DNA of 64,000 nucleotides from Pseudorasbora parva (GCF_024679245.1 NC_090173.1:25138160-25202159); one strand, 5' to 3'. Shown: positions 49,717 through 61,424, numbered from the stretch's first letter. Numbers and translations: made by a program. The notes: a model not told the origin generated them from the letters alone.

Positions 49717-52700
49717 TTGCAGCAGAGTCAGATAAGTGAGTATCAGTGTCTTTGTTGAGAAAATAAGAATTGATGCTTTTATAAATCAGACATTATGAAA
49801 AATTAAGTTCCATCGGTGTATGCAAACTGCTGAATCAGTTGTTGCCTATCAAATGAGATTGATCCTTTCTTTCTGATTTTATTTAGTAGTCCAGAGTGTA
49901 CTTCGTCATCATCCTCACATTTTACAGCTGGACGGCATAAAATATGAACTCTCCCTGGGTCTCCCATGCCAAGAGCCCCTGAGTCTGAATAAGGTTTGCT
50001 GACAGAATAAGCAAGATTAGACAGTGCTTTTTTAAAATAAAAGTTCAAATTTCCCAATTAATTTTGTTTTTACGCAGTCACTTAGCTGATGTTCCTGTAC
50101 TCCTTTAGGTGATCCTCGATATGACAGTGACTGTTGATTGCAGTCCGCTTCCTCAGGGTGCAGACACTCTGAATGTACTGCGTAGTGAGTTTCCAGGTCT
50201 ACGTATGCAACATGGCTTAATACAGCATACGTGCACCTTGCAAGGCAGCTATTCAGATTTTCAAGGCGCTTTTGCTCATATGCAGATGCTATTTTATAAT
50301 CACCTTTCAAGAGCCAAATATCCTAATTTTAGTGGAGACAACGGTCAAGGTCCAGAGACAAGGGAAGACCATGCAAGTGTAAAGAAAAGGGCTACCCTTG
50401 CCTCCCAGTCACTAGGCCTTCATACAGGAGACCATAGCTCTGTGGGTTTTGGACAAGAGCACTACGGACTGCAAGATAGCAATGAGGCTCTCACTGAACG
50501 CAGTACTCAGACTCAGAAAAGAAAAATGGAGGAGGGAGCAGAGTGCAGGGTAGATGAAGCTGATTTAGAAGATCTTTCGATTATCATGGAAGCGGATGTG
50601 TTTGCATACCTGCAGAGTATTAAAGAGTACAAGTATATACTGCGTCATCACGGTGTGCAAGTAGTTCACGTTACATCCGAGGGAATCACCACCCTGTACC
50701 TGCAATCAGAGGTCCCAACTGGGTCAGAGGTTAAACAGAACATCCGGCAAGCCCATAAGGAACTGAGGCAGCTTTATCAACAGCAAGAGGGTTGCCTGAG
50801 GAAAGACCAGGTTCAAAAGAGTGCCCTTTACATGCCAGATGGACTGACTGTGACGCTAAAAAAGGTGCAGTTAGTACTGCCCAATGTTCTGTTTAGCTAT
50901 GACCAGGACAGCATTTATATAGTTGGAGAAAAAAGTGAGGTATCTCAGGCCAAACAAATGTTACTGCTGGGGTGTGAAAAAAGCATAATGGGGAGCTTAA
51001 CAGAAATGCCACCTTCCTCTCCTAGTTCTGCTTCAGCATCCCCTGAATCCTTTGAGAGAGAGCAACAAGTTAAGAGAAAAAGTGAAGTACATACTCCGGT
51101 GCCTCCTAAACTTATTGGCTATAGCACTGAACGAAAAGGGGATGTTGGGAATACAAAAGAATACAAACTGGCAGCTCGGTTTAAGAGCTCCGGCCTAGGA
51201 CTTGGTAAAGAGGAGTTGGGGGGAGACATAAGGAGTATCACTGCTAAAATGGACTTACTAATGTTAGACCTTAACTCTAAGTCAGCACCACCCACTAAGT
51301 CTTCACATTCACTCAGTAATGAACTGACAGGGGAAGGACCTGAAACATTCAGGACGGCAAGTCCAAGCTATACAGCGGAGGATGTCCTGTTTAAAAACCA
51401 AGACCCGCCATTTATGAATACATTTGGTGGAACCACCTTAAGCACATCCAAGGCCAAACCTACTACTACTAATACTGCTGGAATCACATCAACATTTACC
51501 ACAGGAGTCAAAGCTTCAGGGAATACAAGTGTGAATGTCTTATCAGCCAGTAGTAACGAAGTGAAGACAGCTGCTCCCTCCACAACATCAATACCCACTT
51601 TCAAATCCACTTTAAGAAGGACCAACAGTTTCTCTGGTCGGCCATACCTAAGAGAGCCAGTGCAAAATAACCAGATTACAGTTGAGACAATGATTAACGC
51701 ACATGCACATCAAAGAGCAAGATCTAATAGCATCAGTAGTGGAAGACCTAGTGAAGATTGTCCAATTACTACAGTGGAAGCAGAACTTACTGTGTCTTCT
51801 CTAATGTGGGCCTACATAAAGGAGGCATACTGCAACCAACTGGACAGCATGAAACCTGACTTGCAAATGTCTGAGAAACAAGCAAGCAAAAGTGAGATGA
51901 TTGTGACACTGAAGGGCACAGATTCATTGAAGGTTGGAGAAAGTCATCGGCAGCTTCAGAATCTAGTGGCTGTTGTGGCCAGTGACTTTTGCTCTCAGGA
52001 GGTACGTTTGGAAGAGCTTGGTGTGATTGAAAAAGATAAACTGTTTGACACCTGCTGCTGGAATGTCCGGTCACGTTTTCGCAAGGTCACCTTGCACACC
52101 ACTAAGAGCAGCATTTTCTTTCTTGGCCCAAAATTGCTTTGCTCTCAAGCCAGTGATATATTTAGGGTTGTATTTTCTGGGCAAAAGTCTCATTCCTTAT
52201 CACAAATGAAGATCTTCCAGGAGGGTGTAGATCAAGGAGCAACCAAAGAATCTTTGAGCATACAATCAACAAAGGCTAATCACTCTAAAGCTGATCAAAG
52301 TGTAAAGTTGTGTTCTTTACAGGATGCAAGTCAAGTGGATCAGCCTAACAGCAGTCGCAAGAGTAGATGTAAGTCAACCAAACAGAAATCAACTACATTG
52401 GAAAGGTTGGAGAACACTAGTTCTATGATGGATGAATTAAGCATGACAAACACACCAACCCAGTTAGCTAATGCCAGAAAAGACACGACGGGACCAAAAA
52501 CTGATGGGCCAACTTCTTTACCCCTTGAATCATACAAAAAACAAGATACCACAATGACTTTGAAACAGAGCAACCTGCTCTCCCATACCCTGTGCGAGCA
52601 ATGTGTGTGTGGAGCGATTAGTACAACTGCGAAACGGACCACCTGTGGTGTCATCCTTTGTTGCGAATGCCTACCATTTCATTTATACTGCCGAGTGTGT

Positions 52701-53903
52701 GGAAAAGAAGGGGTGTACACTCAGAATAAGGTGCTGGATCCAGTGCAAAGTTATGGCTCAAAGGACATAAGGCAAGAATATCAGACTCAAGATATGCATT
52801 CAGAACAAGAGGGCAGCAAAGAACACAAGGCCATCCAAGGAACTATGACATGTGCGGAGATGCCTTTAAGTCTTTCAGGCTATACAAAATACACAACGGC
52901 CAAGATCACGTACTGCATACCTGATGGCATACAAGGGGTATTAGCTTATATACAGTTTATTAAGTAAAGCATTCTAGACATATAGCTTACAATTATAAAA
53001 AAATATATACCAAATATTATTTTAATATAAAACAATATATCACCCTGTAATGTATGTACTTTACACATCTCTTCTAGGATAAGGATCCCTGTCCAGGGAC
53101 ACCATTCAAAGGTGGTATATTTGAGGCTTATCTGCCTCTTGACTCAAAGGGACGGAATTTATTGCCCTACCTGAAAAAGGCATTTAATCAAGGGCTAACA
53201 TTTACTATTAGTTCAAGCAAGAATGCCGGTGCTGGGGATGCTAAAGTGAACTGGGGCAAGATCCCCCACAAGACCAGGATGGAGGGAGGGAGGAGTAGGT
53301 GAGTATTTTGCATTTGTAGTGGAACGCGACCATTGGGAAGGGGAGGGAGTTTGGGGGAGCACATTAACTTGTTTGGGGCATGACCTATAAATGTCCCGCC
53401 TTGGCGCCAGCTCAGGTTAGTGCTGGTCATCTTTGACACAGCTATGTTTTGCCCAACTACAGTAGGCCTCTTAGTTCCAACAGACTAGCATCTCCTTTGT
53501 AGAGAACACCTATTTTTGTTTAAAGGGTAATAATCTGTTAAGATTGAACACAAAGTACATGACTGTGGCAGGATATCCATGGTGGCATGGTTAAAACATA
53601 TGCTATCACTCAGACATTGTTCTATACATCTACTGTTCAAGTAGATGTATAGAACTATAATTTCAATTTATCTTTAACTGAAATTGTCATTCAAGCCAAA
53701 TGTTGGAATTTCAAAGCATCTAGGAAAATTAACTTCTCACAATTCATTACATTGGGATTCCACATTTCCAATTAAATGTTTGTTTGTTTGTGTGCAGAAA
53801 TGGATATCCAGACTCTACATACCTTACTGTCTTGACTGAGGCACTAGTGGCTCATGGGGTTGAAGGAGCAGCTGCAATCAGTCAAGATCAAGCCAAATCC
53901 TGA
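47507..53903 (+). CDS. RBM43/PARP14-like N-terminus with RING-like and Deltex C-terminal domain
   Basis: Five exons join in phase: 47507-47690, 49887-49993, 50109-52937, 53078-53298, 53798-53903 (1148 aa). Residues 1-97 form an RRM/NID-like module as in RBM43, PARP14 and DTX3L (VYGLPTDVDRERLRDKLLIH, then VLRHHPHILQLDGIKYEL). The next part (98-165) and residues around 250-400 look like further RBM43-like or KH-like modules (DVFAYLQSIKEYKYILRHHG, GITTLYLQ). A Ser/Thr-rich linker follows. A RING-like Cys cluster spans 926-961, then a Deltex C-terminal domain from about 1022 (ITYCIPDGIQG, WGKIPHKTRM, NGYPDSTYL). Deltex proteins are ubiquitin ligases, some of which modify ADP-ribose. Here the RING His and the DTC His residues appear replaced, so activity is doubtful. 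The closest counterpart is probably DTX3L-like; I give no symbol. Confidence 0.85.
47691..49886 (+). other. Intron 1 of the Deltex-like gene: repeats only
   Basis: It contains a G-run of about 18 bp near 47886, a probable DNA element beginning AAAGGCACAATATGTAGGAT at 48070, a hAT-like end CAATACCCAGCCCTAG near 49340, and a (GT)n run at 49664-49714. A possible 10- to 13-nt microexon at 49728-49740 is flanked by AG and GTGAGT, but its inclusion would break the frame. Confidence 0.5.
49664..49714. repeat. (GT)n microsatellite
   Basis: A pure GT run of about 50 bp in intron 1 of the Deltex-like gene. Confidence 0.95.
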
Positions 53904-54165
53904 CCTTGAGAATAACAAATCAAAAGACCACAAATAATTGCTAAATTGTGAATTACTTATTTTCTTATATTTCTTTACTAGAAATGTAAATATAAAAAAA
54001 TGTGATTGTGACAGACTGCTTAGTATTTCTTCTAACAGGTATTTGCGTGTTTTGTACTTTTTGTAGTCGTTTTAGAGTGTCATTGACGTTTTGTAATCAT
54101 TGTACCATATCATTAATGCTCAACATAATGCTCTATGTGTTCTGAATAAGTTGGCATGCTTTTTA

Positions 54166-54171
54166 ATTAAA
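54166..54171 (+). terminator. Polyadenylation signal for the Deltex-like gene
   Basis: ATTAAA, a common variant, about 260 bp after the stop codon. Confidence 0.45.
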
Positions 54172-55525
54172 CAATGATCTTGTTTAAGAGATTGTGTTAA
54201 TTGTGATCCATTCTTTATCAGCCTGGCACATCTCATCTGGCTCCTCAAATTGTCTCACCTACTCAGGCTTTTATCTGTGGTATAAATGCTAAATCTGTGC
54301 ATGGTTGACTCAGTGTATGATTTTGTTGTAAAACCGGAAGTTGCATAATAATGTAATTGATTTTGAGTAAGCAGAAGGAAGCTAACTAGATTTATTTGCT
54401 GTCACAATGCTACGTGTTATGGGTAAGTGGTCCCTAGATTTTAGCATTATTAGGTTTTGGGGTGTTTCCGAATAATTGATCGGTGGTTATTATATGGCCT
54501 ACTCCAAAATGTTAGCTTCGATTAAAGTGATTAATATTGTATTTTTAATGTATATGGCTCATATGTCTGTAGGCTGAGTTTTTAAACTACATACACTTAA
54601 AATGTTAGGTTTGAACACTAAGTTCATAGTGTACAAATGAATGAATCTTATATATCTTTCCACTGCACAAAAAACACTGCAGCATTCCTGAACGTTTTCT
54701 TAATATGTCAAAGGAATCTGAGGAACAGGGTCATATTGCCTTTCTTTTTCCTTTTCTTCGAATCTGTCCTAGTATTATAACAGCGCCTGGAGCCTCAGCT
54801 CTGCAGCTCTGGGCCTTCTCCAGCATGAACACATTTTGTTTTTTGACAACAATGTCACTAAAGAAGTGTGTTTCTAGTTGTAAGGGAAAGATAACCTAGC
54901 CTTGTCCTGCCAAACTCTCGTACATTTCATTTGTACAGAGAGTCTGGCCATTCTACATTGACAAGCATTGTCAATGTAGAAGCATTGTCTCTGTTGAAGA
55001 TGAAAAGTATTGGATCTGCCGGGATTGGTTAATCGCTAACGTTTGGTCGTGATTTGATCAGAGAAATTGATTGATTTGAAAATTTGATCAGAGAAAATCA
55101 GAGAATGTATTCCAGATGGAGCACTGAAGGAAAATGAAAATTGAGTGGAAGTAAGTAGGAGGGTGGAGTCAGGCTAAAGATAACCCTGTTCAGCTTCCCA
55201 GAAAACCCAGAGTTAAACAGTGGGTTCAGTTTGTTTTGCCGAAGCAGCAACGGAGTTCTGCAAGTGTGGTTGTTTGTTCCCGCAACATGTTCGCAATCGG
55301 CGCGTAAAAGTGCATATAAAGTTATCCAGCAAGGGATAATGCCAGAATTATCAGAATTATTACTTATACCAGAAGTTTTGCATGTGTGTGCTCACTCTTT
55401 AGCTCCGCCCACTGCACTCCTCCACAAGTTTGGCTGTTTTCAGAAAAATCTGTACAGTGTATCTGTCTTTTATAAATATGATTAAACTAAAGACTCTTTG
55501 CAGATATGAAGGATGCAATACTACC
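54172..55525. other. Intergenic, repeat-bearing, no gene seen
   Basis: At 54890-55190 there is a repeat with 'CTTGTCCTGCCAAACTCTCG' and 'AGAGTCTGGCCATTCTACAT', similar to segments near 33650 and 6541. A partly palindromic stretch around 54950-54985 repeats CATTGTCAATGTAGA. The ORFs at 54705 and 55231 show no conserved features. Confidence 0.4.
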
Positions 55526-55526
55526 A

Positions 55527-56875
55527 ACCTGATTCTAAAAAGTTGGGACACTGTACAAATTGTGAATAAAAAAGGAATGCAATAATTTAAAAATCTCCTA
55601 AACTTATATTTTATTCACAATAGAATATAGATAACATATCAAATGTTGAAAGTGATTCAAATTTTGAAATGTCATGCCAAATATAGAAATCCCTCATTTT
55701 GGATTTCATGAGAGCTACACATTCCAAAAAAGTTGGGACATGTAGCAATAAGAGGCCGGAAAAGTTAAATGTACATATAAGGAACAGCTGGAGAACCAAT
55801 TTGCAACTTATTAGGGCAATTGTCAACATGATTGGGTATAAAAAGAGCCTCTCAGAGAGGCAGTGTCTCTCAGAAGTCAAGATGGGCAGAGGATCACTAA
55901 TTCCCCCAATGCTGCTACGAAAAATAGTGGAGCAATATCAGGAAGGGGTTTCTCAGAGAATAAAAAGAGTTTGAAGTTATCATCATCTACAGTGCATAAT
56001 GTCATCCAAATATTCAGAAAATCTGGAACAATCTCTGTGCGTAAGGGTCAAGGCCAGAAAACCATACTTGATGCCCGTGATCTTCAGGCCCTTAGACAGC
56101 ACTGCATCACATACAGGAATGCAACTGTAATAAAAATCGCAACACGGACTCAGGAATAAAACATTGTCGGTGAACACAATCCACCGTTCCATTCGCCTTT
56201 GCTGACTAAAACTATATAGGCCAAAAAAGAAGACATATCTAAACATGATCCAGAAGCTCAGACGTTTCTCTGGGCCGAAGCTCATTCAAAATGGACTACA
56301 TATGCTTCCATCCAGATGTTGTGTCTTTCAGGGAAGACTTTGCATTTTTCAACATGACAATGCCAGACCATATTCCACATTAATTACAACATTATGACTC
56401 TGTAGAAGAAGGATCCAGGTACTGAAGTGGCCAGCCTGCAGTCCAGATTTTTCACCCATTGAAAACATTTGGCACATCATAAAGAGGAAGATGTGACAAA
56501 GAAGACCTAAGACAGTAGAGCAACTAGAAGCCTGTATTAGATAAGAATCGGACAACATTCCTATTCCTAAACTTGAGCAACTTGTCTCCTCAGTCCCCAG
56601 ACATTTGCAGACTGTTATAAAAAGTAGAGGGGTTGCCACACAGTGATAAACATGGCATTGTCCCAACTTTTTTGAGATGTGTTGAAGCCATGACATTTTT
56701 AAATCAACTTATTTTCCCCTAAAATTATTTTATTTCTCAGTTTAAACATTTGATATGCCATTTAAGTTGTATTTTGAATAAAATATAGAACATTTAGAAA
56801 CTTCCACATCATTTAATTAGGTTTTTATTCACAGTTTGTACAGTTTCCCAACTTTTTTGGAATCGGGTTTGTACT
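55527..56875 (+). mobile_element. Tc1-like transposon, decayed
   Basis: The ends are inverted repeats: AAAAAGTTGGGACACTGTAC on the left and, in reverse complement, AAAAAGTTGGGAAACTGTAC on the right. A plus-strand N-terminal HTH remains at 55863-56159 (SSSTVHNVIQIFRKSGTIS). Later pieces (around 56355 HDNAR-like and 56440 'SPIENIW'-like) can be seen out of frame. No continuous transposase is left. Confidence 0.75.
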
Positions 56876-56974
56876 TTATATACTCAAGATTAACATGAGA
56901 TTGGCTGAAACTGTGTGTGTTACCCCCCTTTAAAGAGACAGGATACTAATTTCAACCTCAACTATATTGAAAGT

Positions 56975-57552
56975 AGCACCAGCAGCCATATCACCCTGTA
57001 GCCCAAGACTGGTTTCCCTCTGAAGCTAAGCAGGGCTGAGCCTGGCCAGTAGCTGGATGGGAGACCAACTGGGAAAACCAGGTAGCTGCTGGTAGAGGTG
57101 TTAGTGAGGCCAGCAGGGGGTGCTCACCCTGTGGTCTGTGTGGGTCCTAACACCTCAGTATATTGATGGGGACACTGTACTGTCAATGAGCACCATCTTT
57201 CGGATGAGATGTTAAACTAAGGTCCCGACTCTCTGTGGTCGTTAAATTTTTTTAAAATATTTAAAAAATAAAGAGTAGGGGTGTAACCCCGGCATTCCTG
57301 GGCAAATTTGCCAATTGGCCCCTATCCATTATGGCCTCCTAATCTTCCCCCTATCCTGATTGGCTTCATCACTCGGTCTCCTCTCCCCCATAAGCTGGCG
57401 TGTGGTGAGCGTTCTGGCGCAATATGGCTGCCGTCGCATCATCCAGGTGGGTGCTGCACATTGGTGGTGGTTTGAGGAGATTCACCCTTCTATGTAAAGC
57501 GATTTGAGTGCCTAGAAAAGCCTATATAAATGTAACAAATTATTATTATTTA
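56975..57552 (+). mobile_element. SINE3-type element with a 5S rRNA-derived head
   Basis: The head resembles 5S rRNA, including its internal control region: GAAGCTAAGCAGGGCTGAGC, then TGGATGGGAGACCAACTGGG. A SINE body follows, with a tail GTAAAGCGATTTGAGTGCC and a terminal (ATT)n. This layout matches zebrafish SINE3, which is transcribed by RNA polymerase III from a 5S-type promoter. It is near full length. Confidence 0.9.
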
Positions 57553-58560
57553 TCATTATATTCAGTAGAACAAAATACCACAGGGCATTATGAAGCCAGT
57601 AATGAGCTGTCATTATGACTTGTGGAATTTGGCCGAAATTGTTATTTGCATACATCACCCTTTCCACCATAGCTCAGGGCAGATATTTGTGTGCAAGTTT
57701 CTGCCACAAAGTAAAAAGTAAAATTAGCAATTGTGAGATTAAGGTCTAAAACATTAAAATTGCAATTATAAAAAAACACACCATTTTTTTTAAAAGTCAA
57801 AACAAAAATGAGAAACGGTTATAAGATATAAAGTAAAATGTATAGCCCCCATAAAATATAAAATTTTATGAAGTGACAAGAATACTTTTTGTGTGCCAAA
57901 AAAATAAAAAAATATTTTTTTTTCAGTAATCTCTTCTCTTCTGTCAGTCTCCTACACAGTTGACGAAGATACAGTGCAGCACTTCCGAGGGGTATGTCAG
58001 AACACCGGCTTACCATTGGCCGACGCTGTTCACGGGAGCACTTTGAGCATGCGCGTGATGCTGGCTGGAGCTAGCCAATGTAAATTGTTAAGGGGACTGA
58101 CACAGACGTGAAGAATAAAGTCATTATCTGTTTTGTTGTTTTTTTTTTTTTTGCATGCAAAAAGTATTCTAGTCGCTCCATAAAATTAAGGTTGAACCAT
58201 TGGAGTCACATGGACTATGACTTTAACAATGTCATTTTTTTACAATGTACATAATTTAACACCAACATGATTAAACATGGTTTGATTATGAGAATGTAGC
58301 AAATTAGAATGGGATTTCATGCTTTATATACATTTGAGGCATGTTGGTAGCTTTCCAAATATAGTAAATATTCAGATTTTGACAAACCTTCAATATCGTG
58401 TCACAATTTATTGAACATTATCAGTTTATACCATCTGGGATGTTATTTTCCCTGCATCTGTTCAGACACTAGCCAGAGTCATTCCCCATGCACAGTCCTC
58501 AGGGCAGAAAACCTGCCTTTTCAGTAGCTATATTCTTAGTCTCTCCACTGCATTGTCTTC
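57553..58560. other. Intergenic, no gene seen
   Basis: AT-rich sequence with no ORF of note. Confidence 0.4.
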
Positions 58561-58567
58561 ATTAAAA

Positions 58568-58693
58568 TGGCTGAGCACAGAGATCTGCTGCTCCAAGAGC
58601 AACTCAGCGGTCCTGCACCGATTCCCTGCGGACAGAGTTTTTGCATGAAATGCATCATTGGCTGCTCGGATTACAAAGCAAGAACTTTCTCAA
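58568..58693 (+). pseudogene. Decayed TRIM RING-finger fragment
   Basis: From an ATG at 58568 the frame reads MAEHRDLLLQEQLSG, then PIPCGQSFCMKCIIGC. It parallels the start and the 'DPVTIPCGHNYCMGC' part of TRIM RINGs, as in the gene at 61425. The first Cys pair is missing, the central His of CGH has become Gln, and the frame soon ends. It is most simply a dead relative of the TRIM-like gene 3 kb downstream. Confidence 0.6.
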
Positions 58694-58814
58694 AGGTTCT
58701 ACTTAATGTAGTTACATGTGGTTAATGTAGTGGATAAAGAAACTGAAAGTATTTCTAAGAGATCAAACCTTCAGTTTGGATCTTTCAAGTCTACACAACA
58801 TAAATGAAACTCAA

Positions 58815-59275
58815 TATACGCTACTGTTCAAAGGTTTGGGATTAGTAAGGTTTAAAAAAAGAAAAGAAATTAATACTTTTATTAAGCAACAATACATGAA
58901 ATGGTACATTTCCGGTACATTTTTTCAATACTTTTATGTTACAAAATATTTATATTTCAAATAAAAGCTGTTATTTTAAACTTTTATTCATAAAAGCTAT
59001 TAAACAGCACAACATTTTTTCAACATTGTAAATGTAAAAACATAATAAATGTTTTAAGCACCAAATCATCATCATAGAATCATTTCTGGAGTAATGATGC
59101 TGAAAATTCAGTTTTGCGTCACATAAATGACTTTTCAAAAATACTGTATATTAAACTAGAAAAGTTTATTTTAAATTCTAACAATATTTCACAACATTAC
59201 TGTTTTTATTACATTTTTAATTTATTTTGAAATAAATGCAGCCTTGATGAGCATCAGAGACTTCTTTCATAAACA
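58815..59275 (+). repeat. Copy of a dispersed teleost repeat
   Basis: It starts ACTGTTCAAAGGTTTGGGAT, continues with GAAATTAATACTTTTATTAA, and ends near AATGCAGCCTTGATGAGCAT. It is the plus-orientation version of copies at 2410 and 41290. Confidence 0.7.
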
Positions 59276-59339
59276 TTACATAATCTTATCAGTAGAGGAT
59301 TCTCACAAAGGATTTAAAGGCTTATGCATAACATATTTG

Positions 59340-59346
<7 letters not shown>

Positions 59347-59378
<32 letters not shown>
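59347..59378. repeat. (AT)n microsatellite
   Basis: A short pure AT run, followed 60 bp later by another TA-rich run. Confidence 0.9.
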
Positions 59379-59380
<2 letters not shown>

Positions 59381-59439
59381 GAATAATGAACTTTTATCAC
59401 ATATGCTAATTTTTTGATAAGGACCTGTGTATGTGTATA

Positions 59440-60690
59440 TATATAAGTTCATTTTTTTCCATAATGTAATGATAAAAAATAAACTTTCATATATCTTAGA
59501 TTCATTGCACACCAACTGAAATATTTCAGGTCTTTTATTGTTTTAATACTGATGATTTTGGCATACAGCTCATGAAAACCCAAAATTCCTATCTCAAAAA
59601 ATTAACATATCATGAAAAGTTTCTCTAAACGAGCTATTAACCTAATCATCTGAATCAACTAATAAACTCTAAACACCTGCAAAAGATTCCTGAGGCTTTT
59701 AAAAACTCCCAGCCTGGTTCATTACTCAAAACCGCAATCATGGGTAAGACTGCCGACCCGACCATGTCCAGAAGGCCATCATTGACACCCTCAAGCTAGA
59801 GGGTAAGACACAGAAAGACATTTCTGAACGAATAGGCTGTTCCCAGAGTGCTGTATCAAGGCACCTCAGTGGGAAGTCTGTGGGAAGGAAAAAGTGTGGC
59901 AAAAAAACGCTGCACAACGAGAAGAGGGGACTGGACCCTGAGGAAGATTGTGGAGAAAGACCGATTCCCTTGGGGGACCTGCGGAAGCAGTGGACTGAGT
60001 CTGGAGTAGAAACATCCAGAGCCACCGTGCACAGGCGTGTGCAGGAACTGGGCTACAGGTGCCACATTCCCCAGGTCAAGACATTTTTCAAGGTGCCAGA
60101 GTCTGGAGGAAGACTGGAGAAGGAAATGCCAAAATGCCTGAAGTCCAGTGTCAAGTACGCACAGTCAGTGATGGTCTGGGGTGCCATGTCAGCTGCTGGT
60201 GTTGGTCCACTGTGTTTTATCAAGGGCAGGGTCAATGCAGCTAGCTATCAGGAGATTTTGGAGCACTTCATGCTTCCATCTGCTGAAAAGCTTTATGGAG
60301 ATGAAGATTTGTTTTTTCAGCACGACCTGGCACCTGCTCACAGTGCCAAAACCACTGGTAAATGGTTTACTGACCATGGTATTACTGTGCTCCATTGGCC
60401 TGCCGACTCTCCTGACCTGAACCCCATAGAGAATCTGTGGGATATTGTGAAGAGAAAGTTGAGAGACGCAAGACCCAACACTCTGGATGAGCTTAAGGCC
60501 GCTATCGAAGCATCCTGGGCCTCCAGAACACCTCAGCAGTGCCACAGGCTGATCGCCTCCATGCCACGCCGCATTGAAGCAGTCATTTCTGCAAAAGGAT
60601 TCCCGACAAAGTATTGTGTTGTTGTTGTTTTTTTACAAATATAAATTAATGATACTTTCTTCATATACATTTGGATTATTTAACTTTTAA
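59440..60690 (+). mobile_element. Tc1-like transposon copy
   Basis: The 5' noncoding part (TTTCAGGTCTTTTATTGTTT and following) and the transposase at 59750-60644 follow the usual fish Tc1 layout. Clear terminal repeats were not resolved. Confidence 0.75.
59752..60644 (+). pseudogene. Tc1 transposase with an internal deletion
   Basis: Reading starts near 59739 (MGKTADPT), shifts frame by one base near 59765, and then runs openly to 60644. The HTH part is present (DISERIGCSQSAVSRHLSG). The second catalytic Asp lies in FFQHDLAPAHSA and the Glu in SPDLNPIENLW. Between KVPESGGRLEKE and CLKSSVKYAQSV about 45 residues are missing, including the expected 'FSDE' block with the first catalytic Asp. 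The protein would lack the DDE triad. Confidence 0.8.
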
Positions 60691-61410
60691 TGGGTCTCCT
60701 TCACTAAGCATGCGTACGCACATATTTCTGCATGAAATATGAGTACGAACAAATCACAATTCACCAAAGGTTTCATAATCATTTTTTCCCCCTCATTTTT
60801 ACAAAAAAATATAGGAACAACTTAAGCCACACGTACGCAAAAATAACTTACTCTGTATGGCTTTATAGTGGTGTTAAGTTATATTTCATCCTAAAATTAC
60901 AATAATTACATTAAAGTATTGTATTAATTGTATTATATAATCAATTTATAAAATGATATTTATTTGTTTATCAAATAAATACAATTAAATTATTTCTTAA
61001 ATGTATTTGGTAATATAATAAGAAAAGCTGCTTTATAGCTTCAGCTGCGAGGTTTCTCTGAAAAACGCAAATGTACGCACATGTTCAGCTGCTGCAGAGA
61101 GTCTGTATATAAGGTGTTTATTGTGAGATCTGGTGAGAATGGCACACTTGGCATTGCTTTACACTTATTCTAAAATATGGGGGGAAATTATAGGCGTGTC
61201 CAAACTTTTGGCCAGTAGTGTGTTTTCTCAAGGAAAAGTAATGAAAAAATACTTTGTTGACAGGGTTGAGATGCTTGTACCTGTCCAACAGGTTACTGTG
61301 CTCAAACAAGCCTGTTTTCTTTTTCTCTCTTTTGCTCTCGCATGCTCGGTACGGAACATGATATGTAGAGAGAGTGAACACTGCATTTAAAAAAGTCAAT
61401 TTTTCGTTCA
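60691..61410. other. Region upstream of the TRIM-like gene
   Basis: AT-rich sequence with GCGTACGCA-type motifs like those at 39970-41288, and the tail of a Tc1/mariner-type element (TGTCCAAACTTTTGGCCAGT near 61199). A splice-acceptor-like TTTTTCGTTCAG ends at 61410, just before the start codon. Confidence 0.4.
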
Positions 61411-61424
61411 GATAAGCGTATGAA

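Noticed and set aside
56975..57110. A 5S rRNA gene
   Set aside because: Only part of the 5S sequence is present, it is diverged, and it continues straight into a SINE body and (ATT)n tail.
60053..60545. Alternative-frame ORFs over the Tc1 transposase
   Set aside because: They are shadows of the clear transposase frame on the plus strand.
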